From BMS3ABIN03 sp964418885 (lineage in GTDB: Bacteria > Bacteroidota > Ignavibacteria > Ignavibacteriales > Ignavibacteriaceae), in contig CAYQNW010000023.1 of assembly GCA_964418885.1 (NCBI GenBank), positions 1-45,627 on the forward strand: a stretch of DNA of 45,627 nucleotides. Direction: 5' to 3'. Positions 15,071 through 24,920 of this stretch are shown here, in pieces (position 1 is the stretch's first letter; the number at the start of each line of letters is the position of its first letter). Below the pieces are notes generated by a model. The model had not been told where the DNA came from and ran no database searches. It was given only the letters and a program-made list of their open reading frames with translations. The position numbers were made by a program, and so were the translations under genes.

Positions 15071-17989
15071 TCATTCAATATGACTCAATTCTTTATCTGA
15101 CAGATTTTCAGCATATTCAGATACAGGCACACAACTACAAACAAGATTTCTGTCTCCGTAAGCACTGTCTATCCTTCCAACTGGCGCCCAGAATTTCTTT
15201 TCTAAGGTATAAGGTAATGGAAATCCCGCCATTTCCCTTGAATATTGATGTGACCAATCGTTCGAAACAAGTGTTTGAATAGTATGTGGAGAATTTTTAA
15301 GTGGATTGTCAATCTTATCGAGCTTGCCATTTTCAATCTCTTTGATTTCATTTCTAATAGAAATCATCGCATCACAAAATCTGTCCAACTCTTCTTTTGA
15401 CTCACTCTCTGTTGGTTCCACCATCAATGTACCGGGAACCGGAAAAGAAACTGTCGGCGCATGAAAACCATAATCAATTAATCTCTTTGCTATATCTTCA
15501 ACTTCTATCTGAACTGAACGTTTGAATTCTCTCATATCAAAAATTAATTCATGAGCAACTCTTCCGTTAATACCTGTGTACAAAACTCTGTAATGGGCTT
15601 TTAATTTATTCATTATATAATTTGCATTTACTATAGCAGCTCTGGATGCAAGTGTTAGTCCTTTTGGTCCCATAAGTTTTATATACGCATATGAAATAAT
15701 CAGAATACTTGCACTACCCCACGGAGCAGATGATACTGAATTTATTGCTTTTTCACCACCTATTTTAACAAAATGATGCCCCGGAAGGAACGGAGCAAGA
15801 TGCTTTGCCACACAGATAGGACCCATACCAGGACCACCGCCGCCATGTGGAATAGCAAAAGTTTTATGAAGATTGAGGTGACATACGTCGGCACCAATAA
15901 TTGATGGATTAGTTAAACCTAACTGTGCATTCATATTTGCGCCGTCCATATAAACCTGTCCACTATTGTCATGAACTATCTTACATATTTCAACTATCTT
16001 TTCTTCGTAAACACCATGAGTTGAAGGATAAGTAACCATCAAAGCAGCAAGATTAGATTTGCTCTGTTCTGCTTTTAATTTGAGATCATCTAAATCTATA
16101 TTTCCAAATTCATCACACTGAACAACTACCACTTTCATTCCGGCCATTACTGCACTTGCAGGATTGGTTCCATGTGCAGATGCAGGAATGAGTACTACAT
16201 TTCTTTCTTTATTACCTTGTGCATAATGAAATGCACTTATCACCATTAAACCAGTGAATTCTCCCTGCGCTCCGGCATTGGGCTGTAAAGAAACTGCATC
16301 GAATCCTGTAATTGTTTTCAGATCATCCTCAAGTTCTTTAATTAATTGCTGATAACCTTTTACTTGATTCAAAGGTGCAAAGGGATGAATATCAGAAAAC
16401 TCCCGCTGGGTTATTCCAAGCATCTCCGTAGTTCCATTTAGTTTCATTGTACAGGAACCAAGCGGAATAATTGAATGGGTTAGAGATAGATCTTTATTTT
16501 CTAATTTTTTCATGAAGCGTAACATTTCAGTTTCTGAATGGTATTTATAAAATGTTTCGTGCGTAAGATATTCACTCTCTCTTGGAATAAATCCACTCTG
16601 TTCAGATTCTGCTTCATTTAACAATCTATTAAAATAATCTCCGGTAATTTTAGAACCCGAAATACCGGCAAAGAGTTCGATTAGTTCTTTAAGATCTTTT
16701 TCTTCCGTTGCTTCATTTAAAGAAATTCCAACTGTATTATTTCCGATGTACCTGAAATTTATTTCTCTCTTTAAGGCTTCATTTTTAATTGCATTTATTC
16801 TTTTTTCAGAATCTTCAATTAACAGCGTATCAAAGAAATTCTTATTCAATTGTCTGAATCCAAATTCCTTCAGAGCAAGATTCAGTATTTTTGTAAAGGT
16901 TCTAATTCTTTTTGCAATTGCCCTTAAACCCTCAGGACCGTGATAGACCGCGTACATTCCTGCAATTATTGCCAGAAGAGCTTGAGCAGTACAAATATTG
17001 CTTGTGGCTTTCTCTCTTCTTATATGCTGTTCCCTCGTTTGAAGAGCCATTCTATATGCCGTATTTCCCTGTGCATCGACTGAAGCACCAATAATTCTCC
17101 CGGGAATATTTCTTTTATAAGATTCTTTAGTAGCGAAAAAGGCTGCGTGTGGTCCGCCAAATCCCATAGGAACTCCAAACCTTTGAGAAGAACCTATAAC
17201 TGCATCAGCTCCAAATTCACCCGGCGGCTTTAACAAAGTAAGACTAAGCAGATCCGCAGCAACAACCTTATAAATATTTTTATCTTCAGCTTTTGTAAAA
17301 AGTTCAGAATAATTTCTTATCTCACCATTACCAGCAGGATATTGAACGAGAATACCGAAAATGTCATCAGTTAATTCCACATCCTTATAACTACCAATTC
17401 TTAGCTCAATTCCTTGTGGAACAGCTCTTGTTCTTAGCACGTCGATTGTTTGCGGAAAACATTCTTCAGAAACAAAAAATACATTTGCATTCTTTTTATC
17501 TCTTGGTCTGATAGAATAAAACATAGTCATCGCCTCGGCTGCCGCAGTACCTTCATCCAGCAGAGAAGCATTTGCAATATCCATCGCTGTCAAATCCGAA
17601 ATTACTGTCTGGAAGATTAATAATGCTTCCAGCCTGCCTTGTGAAATCTCTGCCTGATAAGGAGTGTATTGAGTATACCATCCGGGATTCTCAAGTATGT
17701 TTCTTTGAATTACGGAGGGTAAAATCACGGGATGATATCCCAAACCGATGTACGATTTGAATACTTTATTCTTAGATGCGATTTGAGAAATATTTTCTAT
17801 AAATGTGTGTTCATTGACTGCGGGATCAATGTTAAGTTTATTCTTTAACCTGATGTTTGGCGGAATTATTTTATCAATTAACTTATCAATAGATTCGGCA
17901 CCACAGAATTTTGCCATTTCCTTAAGTTGGTTTTCACGTGGACCGATGTGACGGTTAACAAATTTATCGGGATGTTCAAAAGTCATCAT
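15071..17989 (-). CDS. gcvP: Glycine dehydrogenase (decarboxylating), P-protein of the glycine cleavage system
   Basis: A 972-residue single-chain P-protein decarboxylating glycine with pyridoxal phosphate and passing the aminomethyl group to the lipoyl H-protein. It starts with the conserved FVNRHIGP segment. The PLP lysine is K709 in HLNLHKTFAIPHGG, preceded by DGANMNAQLGL and followed by the glycine-rich GGGGPGMGP. The N-terminal half carries its own fold and FGGPHAAFFA near residue 280. Length is standard for the undivided form (two-gene versions also exist). gcvH and gcvT are not in the window. Two adjacent ATGs (17989, 17986) are possible starts. The 182-bp upstream region shows no recognisable glycine riboswitch. 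Confidence 0.96.
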   Translation of the reverse strand: MMTFEHPDKFVNRHIGPRENQLKEMAKFCGAESIDKLIDKIIPPNIRLKNKLNIDPAVNEHTFIENISQIASKNKVFKSYIGLGYHPVILPSVIQRNILENPGWYTQYTPYQAEISQGRLEALLIFQTVISDLTAMDIANASLLDEGTAAAEAMTMFYSIRPRDKKNANVFFVSEECFPQTIDVLRTRAVPQGIELRIGSYKDVELTDDIFGILVQYPAGNGEIRNYSELFTKAEDKNIYKVVAADLLSLTLLKPPGEFGADAVIGSSQRFGVPMGFGGPHAAFFATKESYKRNIPGRIIGASVDAQGNTAYRMALQTREQHIRREKATSNICTAQALLAIIAGMYAVYHGPEGLRAIAKRIRTFTKILNLALKEFGFRQLNKNFFDTLLIEDSEKRINAIKNEALKREINFRYIGNNTVGISLNEATEEKDLKELIELFAGISGSKITGDYFNRLLNEAESEQSGFIPRESEYLTHETFYKYHSETEMLRFMKKLENKDLSLTHSIIPLGSCTMKLNGTTEMLGITQREFSDIHPFAPLNQVKGYQQLIKELEDDLKTITGFDAVSLQPNAGAQGEFTGLMVISAFHYAQGNKERNVVLIPASAHGTNPASAVMAGMKVVVVQCDEFGNIDLDDLKLKAEQSKSNLAALMVTYPSTHGVYEEKIVEICKIVHDNSGQVYMDGANMNAQLGLTNPSIIGADVCHLNLHKTFAIPHGGGGPGMGPICVAKHLAPFLPGHHFVKIGGEKAINSVSSAPWGSASILIISYAYIKLMGPKGLTLASRAAIVNANYIMNKLKAHYRVLYTGINGRVAHELIFDMREFKRSVQIEVEDIAKRLIDYGFHAPTVSFPVPGTLMVEPTESESKEELDRFCDAMISIRNEIKEIENGKLDKIDNPLKNSPHTIQTLVSNDWSHQYSREMAGFPLPYTLEKKFWAPVGRIDSAYGDRNLVCSCVPVSEYAENLSDKELSHIE

Positions 17990-18171
17990 AAATCATACTC
18001 ACTCAAGCTTTTTGTTTATGTGCTCTCTTTTGAAGAACACCTGTTTTTTGATATCAAATTTAAATAATAATTGGCAATGAAGTTAACCAGGAAAGTGTAA
18101 ATAAATTGTTACAATCCTGTTAATACTATTAAATATTATGGGTAATCTAAGGATTAATAAAAAAGTCTGAT

Positions 18172-18951
18172 TTAATTATTATCTTTTATTGTCTTGAGAG
18201 CGTTACGGGCTGCATTCTGCTCGGCAGTCTTTTTATTTTTGCCTTTACCTATTCCCAATTTTTCAGAGTTAACCGAAACACTCACGGTAAAAATTCGCTC
18301 ATGCTGAGGTCCCTCTTCTCTAACAATTTCATACACAGGCGAAGACATTTTTTCTGCTTGTGTATATTCAAGTAATTGACTTTTATAATTTACATCAACC
18401 AAATAATCGTCATCCTTAACGTTCGGTTCTATCAAAACCTTATAAATAAATTTTCTGCACGCATTCAAACCCTGATCCAGATATAATGCTCCTATTAAAG
18501 CTTCAAAAGCATCTGCAAGAACTGCCTGTGAAGTTTTTACAAAATCTCTTTCCAGATTATCACTAATAATTATAAAGTCTCCCAGATTTAGCCTTTTAGC
18601 AACACTACCCAATGAATTTCTATTAACAAAGTTCGCCCTTATTTTCGTCATAAATCCTTCATTTTCATTCGGGAAATTTTCAAATAAATATTGAGCAACT
18701 ATCAAACTCAAAACTGAGTCGCCTAAAAACTCTAGTCTCTCGTTTGATATACTTTCGAATTCTGTTATTTCTAATGTTGAACGATGAGTTAATGCTTGAA
18801 CATAATAATGTTTATGATTAAGAGAAACATTCATCATCTTCTCCAGATCTTTAATTTTTTGAGCATTTAACTCAACAAAATTATTAGAGCTGCTATTCTT
18901 CACCCGTCTTCTTACAATAGAATCACGAATACGAGAGAACAGACGAGCCAA
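18172..18951 (-). CDS. rnc: Ribonuclease III
   Basis: A 259-residue double-stranded-RNA endonuclease for rRNA and mRNA processing. The catalytic signature NERLEFLGDSVLSL is near residues 65-78, and the second acidic motif DAFEALIGALYLDQ near 145-158. The C-terminal about 75 residues are a double-stranded RNA-binding domain (DVNYKSQLLEYTQ, then GKGKNKKTAEQNAARNAL). The N-terminus has about 30 extra basic residues (RIRDSIVRRRVKNS) compared with short homologues. It is the last gene of the fatty acid operon and begins one base after the fabF stop region, so it is probably translationally coupled; the fabF-rnc junction is common in Bacteroidota. Confidence 0.95.
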   Translation of the reverse strand: MARLFSRIRDSIVRRRVKNSSSNNFVELNAQKIKDLEKMMNVSLNHKHYYVQALTHRSTLEITEFESISNERLEFLGDSVLSLIVAQYLFENFPNENEGFMTKIRANFVNRNSLGSVAKRLNLGDFIIISDNLERDFVKTSQAVLADAFEALIGALYLDQGLNACRKFIYKVLIEPNVKDDDYLVDVNYKSQLLEYTQAEKMSSPVYEIVREEGPQHERIFTVSVSVNSEKLGIGKGKNKKTAEQNAARNALKTIKDNN

Positions 18952-18952
18952 A

Positions 18953-20200
18953 CTAAGCCTCTAACTGCTTGAAAAGAATTGATGCGTTATGACCGCCAAA
19001 TCCGAAAGTATTGCTTATAGCATTTCTTATTTTTTTATCGGTTGGTTTATTCGGACTGTAATTTAAATCGCATTCCGGGTCGGGAACAGTAAGATTTATA
19101 GTCGGCGGTATTTTACTATTTTTCATCGCTAAAAGTGTAGCAATAGCTTCAACTGCTCCTGCTGCGCCAAGCAGATGCCCGGTCATAGATTTTGTGGAGC
19201 TGACAACTAATTCATATGCATGATTTCCAAATACTGTTTTAATAGCTATTGTTTCATTAACATCATTATATGGTGTGGAAGTACCGTGGGCGTTTATATA
19301 ATCAATACTTTCTGCAGAAACATCAGCATCCCGAATCGCCTCACGCATTGATCTAACAGCACCTTCTCCACCAGGTGCAGGAGCGGTTATATGGTGTGCA
19401 TCTCCCGTAAGACCCACACCACCGATTTCTGCATAAATTCTTGCCCCACGTTTTTTTGCATGTTCATATTCTTCCAGAACTAATGAACCAGCACCTTCTC
19501 CCAGAACAAAACCATTTCGTTCCTTATCAAAAGGTCTTGAAGCTTCCTTATACCTGTCATTCCAGGTTGAAAGTGCTCTCATTGCATTGAAACCGCCAAC
19601 AGACATAACCTCTACCGCTGTTTCGGAACCACCGCTAATCATCAGGTCCGCACTACCCCTTTGAATAAGAATAAATGCATCGGAAATTGCATGTGAAGAT
19701 GTTGCGCAGGCAGATGTTGTTGCATAATTAGGTCCCTTCAATCCAAATCTTATTGATATCTGACCGGCAGCTATATCTGATATCATCATAGGTATAAAAT
19801 AGGGACTGATTTTCTTGGGCGTTTTCGATTCAAAATAAATAAAATGTTGTTCGCGTAATACTTTTAATCCTCCAATTCCGCTGCCGAAAACAACTCCAAA
19901 ACGTTCTTTGTTTACTTTTTCAAGATCCAATCCTGAATCTTCCACAGCCATAATTGCCGAAACCAATGCGTATTGGGCAAAGGGATCTAACCTTTTAAGG
20001 GATTTCTTGTCTAAAAATTTTAACGGATCAAAGTCTTTGACTTCTGCTCCGAATTTCGTATCAAAGTTTGAGGTATCAAATTTTGTTATAAGATCGACCC
20101 CGTTCCTACCGCTAACTAACCCTTTCCAAAATTCATCGATTCCAATTCCAATTGGTGTGACAACGCCCAAGCCAGTTACAACAACTCTGCGCTTTTCCAT
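18953..20200 (-). CDS. fabF: 3-oxoacyl-ACP synthase II
   Basis: A 415-residue condensing enzyme elongating acyl-ACP with malonyl-ACP. The Cys-His-His catalytic set is present: C165 in TSACATSSH, H305 in NAHGTSTPYND and H342 in MTGHLLGAAGA. VVVTGLGVVTPIG at the N-terminus and the usual length confirm full-length KAS II. It sits 20 bp after acpP and directly before rnc in the minus-strand operon. Confidence 0.96.
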   Translation of the reverse strand: MEKRRVVVTGLGVVTPIGIGIDEFWKGLVSGRNGVDLITKFDTSNFDTKFGAEVKDFDPLKFLDKKSLKRLDPFAQYALVSAIMAVEDSGLDLEKVNKERFGVVFGSGIGGLKVLREQHFIYFESKTPKKISPYFIPMMISDIAAGQISIRFGLKGPNYATTSACATSSHAISDAFILIQRGSADLMISGGSETAVEVMSVGGFNAMRALSTWNDRYKEASRPFDKERNGFVLGEGAGSLVLEEYEHAKKRGARIYAEIGGVGLTGDAHHITAPAPGGEGAVRSMREAIRDADVSAESIDYINAHGTSTPYNDVNETIAIKTVFGNHAYELVVSSTKSMTGHLLGAAGAVEAIATLLAMKNSKIPPTINLTVPDPECDLNYSPNKPTDKKIRNAISNTFGFGGHNASILFKQLEA

Positions 20201-20220
20201 ATTTGTTCAGTGGATTTTTT

Positions 20221-20460
20221 CTATGCGTTACCGACTTTTTCTTTAAGATAGTTTATTGCATCTCCCACAGTAGCTATTTTTTCTGCATCTTCATCGGGAA
20301 TGGATATTTGGAAGGAACTTTCAAAACCCATAACTAACTCAACTATGTCCAATGAATCTGCACCGAGATCATTCGTAAAAGAAGCTTCAGGTGTAATTTG
20401 AGATTCCTCGACACCAAGTTTGTCAATAATAATCTCTTTTACTTTTGCTTCAACATCCAT
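20221..20460 (-). CDS. acpP: Acyl carrier protein
   Basis: A 79-residue acidic four-helix carrier. S36 in LGADSLDIVELVM is the site for the 4'-phosphopantetheine arm on which all fatty acid intermediates travel. The downstream EDAEKIATVGDAINYL helix is typical. AGGAGATAAAAA precedes the ATG. It lies between fabG (95 bp upstream) and fabF, the conserved order. Confidence 0.97.
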   Translation of the reverse strand: MDVEAKVKEIIIDKLGVEESQITPEASFTNDLGADSLDIVELVMGFESSFQISIPDEDAEKIATVGDAINYLKEKVGNA

Positions 20461-20554
20461 TTTTTATCTCCTGTAATTAATTAGTTTGACTTAGTTTATT
20501 AAGTAGTAATTTAATTTTGTTAAATTTACTAAAATTGGCTCCTAATTGACAAAT

Positions 20555-21313
20555 TTACATAGTCATTCCGCCATCAACGGCAATTACCTGCCCTGTTATA
20601 TAAGAAGCCTCGTCGCTGCACAAAAACCCAACAACTTTTGCAACATCTTCAGGTTTTCCCATTCTTCCAAGCGGAATTGTTCTTAACAAGGTTTCTCGTT
20701 GTTCATCTGAAAGTTTATCTGTCATACTAGTTTGAATGAATCCCGGAGCAACAGCATTTACCGTTATGTTTCGTGAAGCTAACTCTCTTGCCATAGCTTT
20801 AGTAAAACCAATAACTCCGGCTTTAGACGCGACATAATTTGCCTGTCCTGCATTTCCTACTAAGCCGACTACCGAAGCAAGGTTAACAATGCGACCATAT
20901 TTTTGCTTGATCATCGGTTTTAATACCGCCTTTGTATAATTAAATACACTTTTAAGATTAGCATTGATTACTTCATCAAAATCTTTTTCAGGCATTCGTA
21001 ATAACAGATTATCTCTCGTTATTCCTGCATTATTAATCAGAAAATCTACACCACCTAATTTATTGACTGCTTCTTCAACAGTTTTTTCAGCTTGTTCAAG
21101 CGAAGATGCATCGGCTTTGAAAGCGTAAACTCTTGTACCGGGATCATCCATTTCCCGCATAATTTCTTCTGCACATTCATCACAGCTATTATAAATAAAC
21201 GCTACATCAGAAAACAGCACTCCACAGCAGCTTTTTGCTGCAAGTTCTTTTACGATTGCTCTACCTATTCCCCTCGTACCACCTGTCACTATTGCTCTTT
21301 TATTTCCTGCCAT
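20555..21313 (-). CDS. fabG: 3-oxoacyl-ACP reductase with a cysteine-rich segment
   Basis: A 252-residue short-chain dehydrogenase reducing 3-ketoacyl-ACP with NADPH. GGTRGIGRAI (11-20) binds the cofactor; NNAGITRDNLLLRM (94-107) and the catalytic S147, Y160 and K164 are present. Between beta-1/alpha-A and the second strand the protein has an unusual SCCGVLFSDVAFIYNSCDEC stretch (28-47), with C29, C30, C44 and C47, slightly longer than in ordinary FabG. It lies near the NADPH phosphate pocket. The start overlaps the end of the DUF3109 gene by 14 bases, implying translational coupling. Confidence 0.95.
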   Translation of the reverse strand: MAGNKRAIVTGGTRGIGRAIVKELAAKSCCGVLFSDVAFIYNSCDECAEEIMREMDDPGTRVYAFKADASSLEQAEKTVEEAVNKLGGVDFLINNAGITRDNLLLRMPEKDFDEVINANLKSVFNYTKAVLKPMIKQKYGRIVNLASVVGLVGNAGQANYVASKAGVIGFTKAMARELASRNITVNAVAPGFIQTSMTDKLSDEQRETLLRTIPLGRMGKPEDVAKVVGFLCSDEASYITGQVIAVDGGMTM

Positions 21314-21917
21314 TATTCTCTCCTGAATCTAGTGCTTTCAAATATTGTTCTTTAATCTTGAGTAAGTTTTGAAAATCTTTTTCACCAAAAAAGTATTGAA
21401 GTTCTTCCTTGCATGCTTCAAAAATTGAAGTATCACCTACAGGTTCTATGTTACAGGTTTTTAATCTATCGATATGCTCGTCGTCTATCGTAAGCGTATT
21501 TTCATAAATAGTAAGTGGAAACAAGATACAGTACATCGGTTTGTATTCCCATTTATCCACACCATCTAAATTAGCCAATCTTTGTAATGTGCACAATCCA
21601 TATTTATCCAAAAATGTGCATTTACTGTTAATTACTTCCGTACCGACTGCAACACCTGATTCAAAATCTTCGTCCTTTTCCGGTGGTTCAAACCATTTCC
21701 TTACGTCTTTTGATTGTGTTTCATCAAAAAGCCCCATCACCCGATCTTTCAACTCCATAATTTGATCGTGTTCTTTCAAATCGGTATAAACGCCGTAATG
21801 ACAGCATTCACCGGTGCATTTACATTTAAATTTGAATGTAAAGATTTTCGGATCTATATAAAGTCCGTTTACTTTTTTTAAATTCTTTTTATTGATTGTT
21901 TCTTTTTCTTCAGCCAT
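21300..21917 (-). CDS. DUF3109 / YkgJ-like cysteine-cluster protein inside the fatty acid operon
   Basis: A 205-residue cytosolic protein with a cluster of likely metal-binding cysteines: C32, C34, C38 and C39 in CKCTGECCHYG, C100 and C109 in CTFLDKYGLCTL, C130 in YCILFPL, then C155 and C169. The CC-G-x-C, C...GLC and Y-x-C-xx-FP order matches the DUF3109 and UPF0153 (YkgJ) cysteine-cluster families, thought to bind zinc or an iron-sulfur centre; function unknown. It is wedged between fabD and fabG. Its ATG overlaps the fabD stop (TGATG at 21915-21919) and its end overlaps the fabG start, so all three are coupled. A role in fatty acid synthesis is inference from position only. Confidence 0.75.
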   Translation of the reverse strand: MAEEKETINKKNLKKVNGLYIDPKIFTFKFKCKCTGECCHYGVYTDLKEHDQIMELKDRVMGLFDETQSKDVRKWFEPPEKDEDFESGVAVGTEVINSKCTFLDKYGLCTLQRLANLDGVDKWEYKPMYCILFPLTIYENTLTIDDEHIDRLKTCNIEPVGDTSIFEACKEELQYFFGEKDFQNLLKIKEQYLKALDSGENNGRK

Positions 21918-22831
21918 CAGAGAAATTTTTCCACATCTGAATACTTATCGATATTAAAACATTGAATATCCGGATTGATTCTTTTAAGAAGCCCTTGTAA
22001 AACTTTACCCGGTCCAACTTCGTAAAACACATCGAATCCGTCTTTTATCATATTGTTAATCGTTTCTTCCCAGCGGACGGGTGAAGTAACCTGTTCATAT
22101 AACATTTTTTTTGTCTCGTCCTTTGAAAATACAGGTGAGGCTGTGACATTTGTGTAAACCGGAAATTTTGCATCATAAAAATTTGTTTCAATGAGCGCTG
22201 TATTAAGTTTTTCTCTTGCAGATTCCATTAAAGAAGAATGGAATGCTCCACTAACAACAAGTTCTTTTACAAGTTTAGCTCCTTCTGATTTACATAACTC
22301 CATAGCTTTGTGAACCCCATCCACAGAACCTGAAATTACCACCTGACCAGGTGAATTAAAATTGGCACTCTGCACAATTCCTTCAGTAGAAGCTTCTTTA
22401 CACAAAACATTGACCTTATCAGATTCAAGCCCTATAACCGCAGCCATAGTACCGGGATTATCAATTCCGGCTTGCTGCATTGCCTGTCCGCGGGTTTGTA
22501 CAAGTTTTATAGCCTCATAAAATTGAATTGAGCCGTTTGATACGAGAGCCGAATACTCGCCCAATGAATGACCAGCGGCTCCTTCGGGCGATAAAGTTCT
22601 GATTATACTTGCAAGTACAACGCTATGAAGAAATATTGCAGGTTGAGTATGCTTTGTTTGCTTAAGCTCATCGATTGGACCATTAAACATAATGTATGAA
22701 AGATTAATCCCCAGAGCATCATCTGCAGTTTGAATCATTTCTTTCGCTTCGACAGAGCTATTGAAAAGATCTTTTGCCATACCTACGTATTGCGATCCCT
22801 GACCAGGAAATAAAAATGCTTTCTTACTCAT
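21917..22831 (-). CDS. fabD: Malonyl-CoA:ACP transacylase
   Basis: A 304-residue enzyme loading malonyl groups onto ACP. The catalytic S89 is in GHSLGEYSAL and H198 in GAFHSSLM; GQGSQYVGM (10-18) forms the oxyanion loop. The length is standard. It is 20 bp downstream of fabH and overlaps the DUF3109 start by one base. Confidence 0.96.
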   Translation of the reverse strand: MSKKAFLFPGQGSQYVGMAKDLFNSSVEAKEMIQTADDALGINLSYIMFNGPIDELKQTKHTQPAIFLHSVVLASIIRTLSPEGAAGHSLGEYSALVSNGSIQFYEAIKLVQTRGQAMQQAGIDNPGTMAAVIGLESDKVNVLCKEASTEGIVQSANFNSPGQVVISGSVDGVHKAMELCKSEGAKLVKELVVSGAFHSSLMESAREKLNTALIETNFYDAKFPVYTNVTASPVFSKDETKKMLYEQVTSPVRWEETINNMIKDGFDVFYEVGPGKVLQGLLKRINPDIQCFNIDKYSDVEKFL

Positions 22832-22851
22832 ATCGTCTTATAATATTTTAC

Positions 22852-23850
22852 TCAAATTGCCCAAACAACTAAGGATGCTCCCCAAGTATAACCTGCACCA
22901 AAAGCTGATAATACTAGTTTATCTCCTTTTTTGATCTTACCATCTCTGTAATATTCTACTAAACATAGAGGAATTGTAGCTGCCGTTGTATTACCATATT
23001 TATCAATATTCCTCATAACTTTTTCTCTACTCAATCCCATTCTTTCTCCGGTTGCATCGATTATCCTCATATTAGCCTGGTGAGGGACAAGAAAAGCAAC
23101 GTCATCTCCTGTTAATCCGTTTTTTTTCATCAATTCATATGAGACATCAGCCATTCCTTTAACTGCAACTTTAAAGACTGCTTTTCCATCCTGGTAGATG
23201 TAGTGCATTTTTTTATCTACGGTTTCTTTTGTTGGTGGATTCAGGCTGCCACCGCCAAGCATGTACAATTTATCTTTACCGGAACCATCGATTCTTAAGA
23301 TGAAATCCTGCAATCCTAAACTTAAATCTTCGGATCTTTCCAATAAAACAGCCGCGCCGGCATCACCAAATAAAATGCAATTATTACGATCGGTGTAATC
23401 AGTAATTGCCGTCATTTTATCTGCACCGATTACCAAAACTTTTTTGTACTGTCCGCTTTCAATTAATGAAGAACCCGTCTGGAATGCAAATAAGAAACCG
23501 GAACATGCAGCAGATAAATCAAATCCCCAGGCATTTACAGCACCTATTCTTTCCTGCACGAGACATGCAGTTGCCGGGAAAAACATATCAGGTGTTACAG
23601 TTGCAACAATTATAGCATCTATTTCTTCCGGTTTTAAATTATGCTTTTTGATTAAATCTTCAGCAGCTTTAGTTGCAAGATCACTTGTTGCTCCGTTTTC
23701 AAGCATTCTTCGTTCTTTAATACCAGTACGTGTTTTAATCCATTCATCTGTCGTATCAACAATACTTTCAAAATAAGCATTTGTTAAAACCTTATCCGGC
23801 ACATACATCCCCAAACCTGTAATTATCGCATTATATTTTTTTCTCTCCAA
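22852..23850 (-). CDS. fabH: 3-oxoacyl-ACP synthase III
   Basis: A 332-residue enzyme starting fatty acid chains by condensing acyl-CoA with malonyl-ACP. The catalytic triad is visible: C116 in AACSGFLFA, H257 in VPHQANMRI and N287 in YGNTTAATIP. TGLGMYVPDKVLTN at the N-terminus is typical. It lies 11 bp after plsX in the operon. Whether it prefers acetyl-CoA or branched primers cannot be read off safely. Confidence 0.96.
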   Translation of the reverse strand: MERKKYNAIITGLGMYVPDKVLTNAYFESIVDTTDEWIKTRTGIKERRMLENGATSDLATKAAEDLIKKHNLKPEEIDAIIVATVTPDMFFPATACLVQERIGAVNAWGFDLSAACSGFLFAFQTGSSLIESGQYKKVLVIGADKMTAITDYTDRNNCILFGDAGAAVLLERSEDLSLGLQDFILRIDGSGKDKLYMLGGGSLNPPTKETVDKKMHYIYQDGKAVFKVAVKGMADVSYELMKKNGLTGDDVAFLVPHQANMRIIDATGERMGLSREKVMRNIDKYGNTTAATIPLCLVEYYRDGKIKKGDKLVLSAFGAGYTWGASLVVWAI

Positions 23851-23861
23851 AATCTTTTCCG

Positions 23862-24905
23862 TTAATTATTTTGAGTGTTTGAATATTGTTCAATTTCGTT
23901 TCTTAATTTATCTATTAATTTTTTATCATGCATTTCTTTTGCACGTAAAACCATGTTTTTTATTGCAAGAGGAGTACTGGATCCGTGACCGACAATACTT
24001 ATACCGTTTACACCAAGCAGTGGCAATCCGCCCTGCAACTCATAGTTTGCATTTTTTAATGAGTCCCTAAGAGGAGTTCTAACTAATCCCACTCTCAACT
24101 TATTTATGAATCCTTTATTTGCATAATTTCTTAATTGTGCTCTAAGAAATGGGATGATACTTTCAGCAAACTTCAACAAAATATTTCCGATAAAGCCATC
24201 ACAAATAACCAGATCGACTTTTCCCTTAAATATATCTTTACCTTCAACATTACCAATAAAATTCAATTTTGACTCGCTTAATAATTTCCCGGTTTCCATA
24301 GTTAACAGATAACCTTTTCCTTCTTCTTCACCTACATTCAAAAGACCGACTTTGGGATTTTTAATTTCATAAATTTCTTCGATGAAGATCGAACTTAACA
24401 AAGCAAATTCAATTAAGTGTTTGGGTTTTGAATCAACAAATGCTCCCACATCGGAAATAAATGTGTAACCCTGTTTTTCATTCGGGAAAGGTGCCGTTAG
24501 AGTTGGTCTGCTAACACCGGGAATTCTACCAATATTTAACACTGAACTCATAGTCATTGCACCGGTATTTCCAGCGCTTACAAATCCATCCGCTTTGTTA
24601 TCTCGTACTAATTTAGGACCAATAACTAAAGATGAATTAAGCTTTTTTTTAAGTGAACTGGTCGGGCTATCTCCCATTTCGATCACTTCGTCTGTATGAA
24701 CAATCATATCTTCGTTGACGGATAGATTGTGTGAAGAAGCTACTTTTAAAATTTCTTCTCTCTTACCAACAAGAAGTAGTTGAAAATTCTTTGCTTCCGT
24801 GTAAGCCTGAAAAGCTCCAAGCACAGCATTTTCTGGTGCAAAATCTCCACCCATAGCATCAATTGCGATTCTACACTGAGAGCCGGAACTATTAAAATTG
24901 GTCAT
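23862..24905 (-). CDS. plsX: Phosphate acyltransferase
   Basis: A 347-residue peripheral-membrane enzyme making acyl-phosphate from acyl-ACP for phospholipid synthesis. RIAIDAMGGDFAPENAVLGA near residue 12, GFVSAGNTGAMTMSS near 105 and VVICDGFIGNILLKFAES-type sequence near 235 are hallmarks of the family. It links the fatty acid enzymes downstream to membrane lipid synthesis. It lies 15 bp after rpmF in the conserved rpmF-plsX-fabH order. Confidence 0.96.
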   Translation of the reverse strand: MTNFNSSGSQCRIAIDAMGGDFAPENAVLGAFQAYTEAKNFQLLLVGKREEILKVASSHNLSVNEDMIVHTDEVIEMGDSPTSSLKKKLNSSLVIGPKLVRDNKADGFVSAGNTGAMTMSSVLNIGRIPGVSRPTLTAPFPNEKQGYTFISDVGAFVDSKPKHLIEFALLSSIFIEEIYEIKNPKVGLLNVGEEEGKGYLLTMETGKLLSESKLNFIGNVEGKDIFKGKVDLVICDGFIGNILLKFAESIIPFLRAQLRNYANKGFINKLRVGLVRTPLRDSLKNANYELQGGLPLLGVNGISIVGHGSSTPLAIKNMVLRAKEMHDKKLIDKLRNEIEQYSNTQNN

Positions 24906-24920
24906 TTAAAAAAGAGTTTT

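Noticed and set aside
17990..18171. A glycine riboswitch upstream of gcvP
   Set aside because: I saw no tandem aptamer pattern or conserved glycine-aptamer core in these 182 bp, only weak hairpins.
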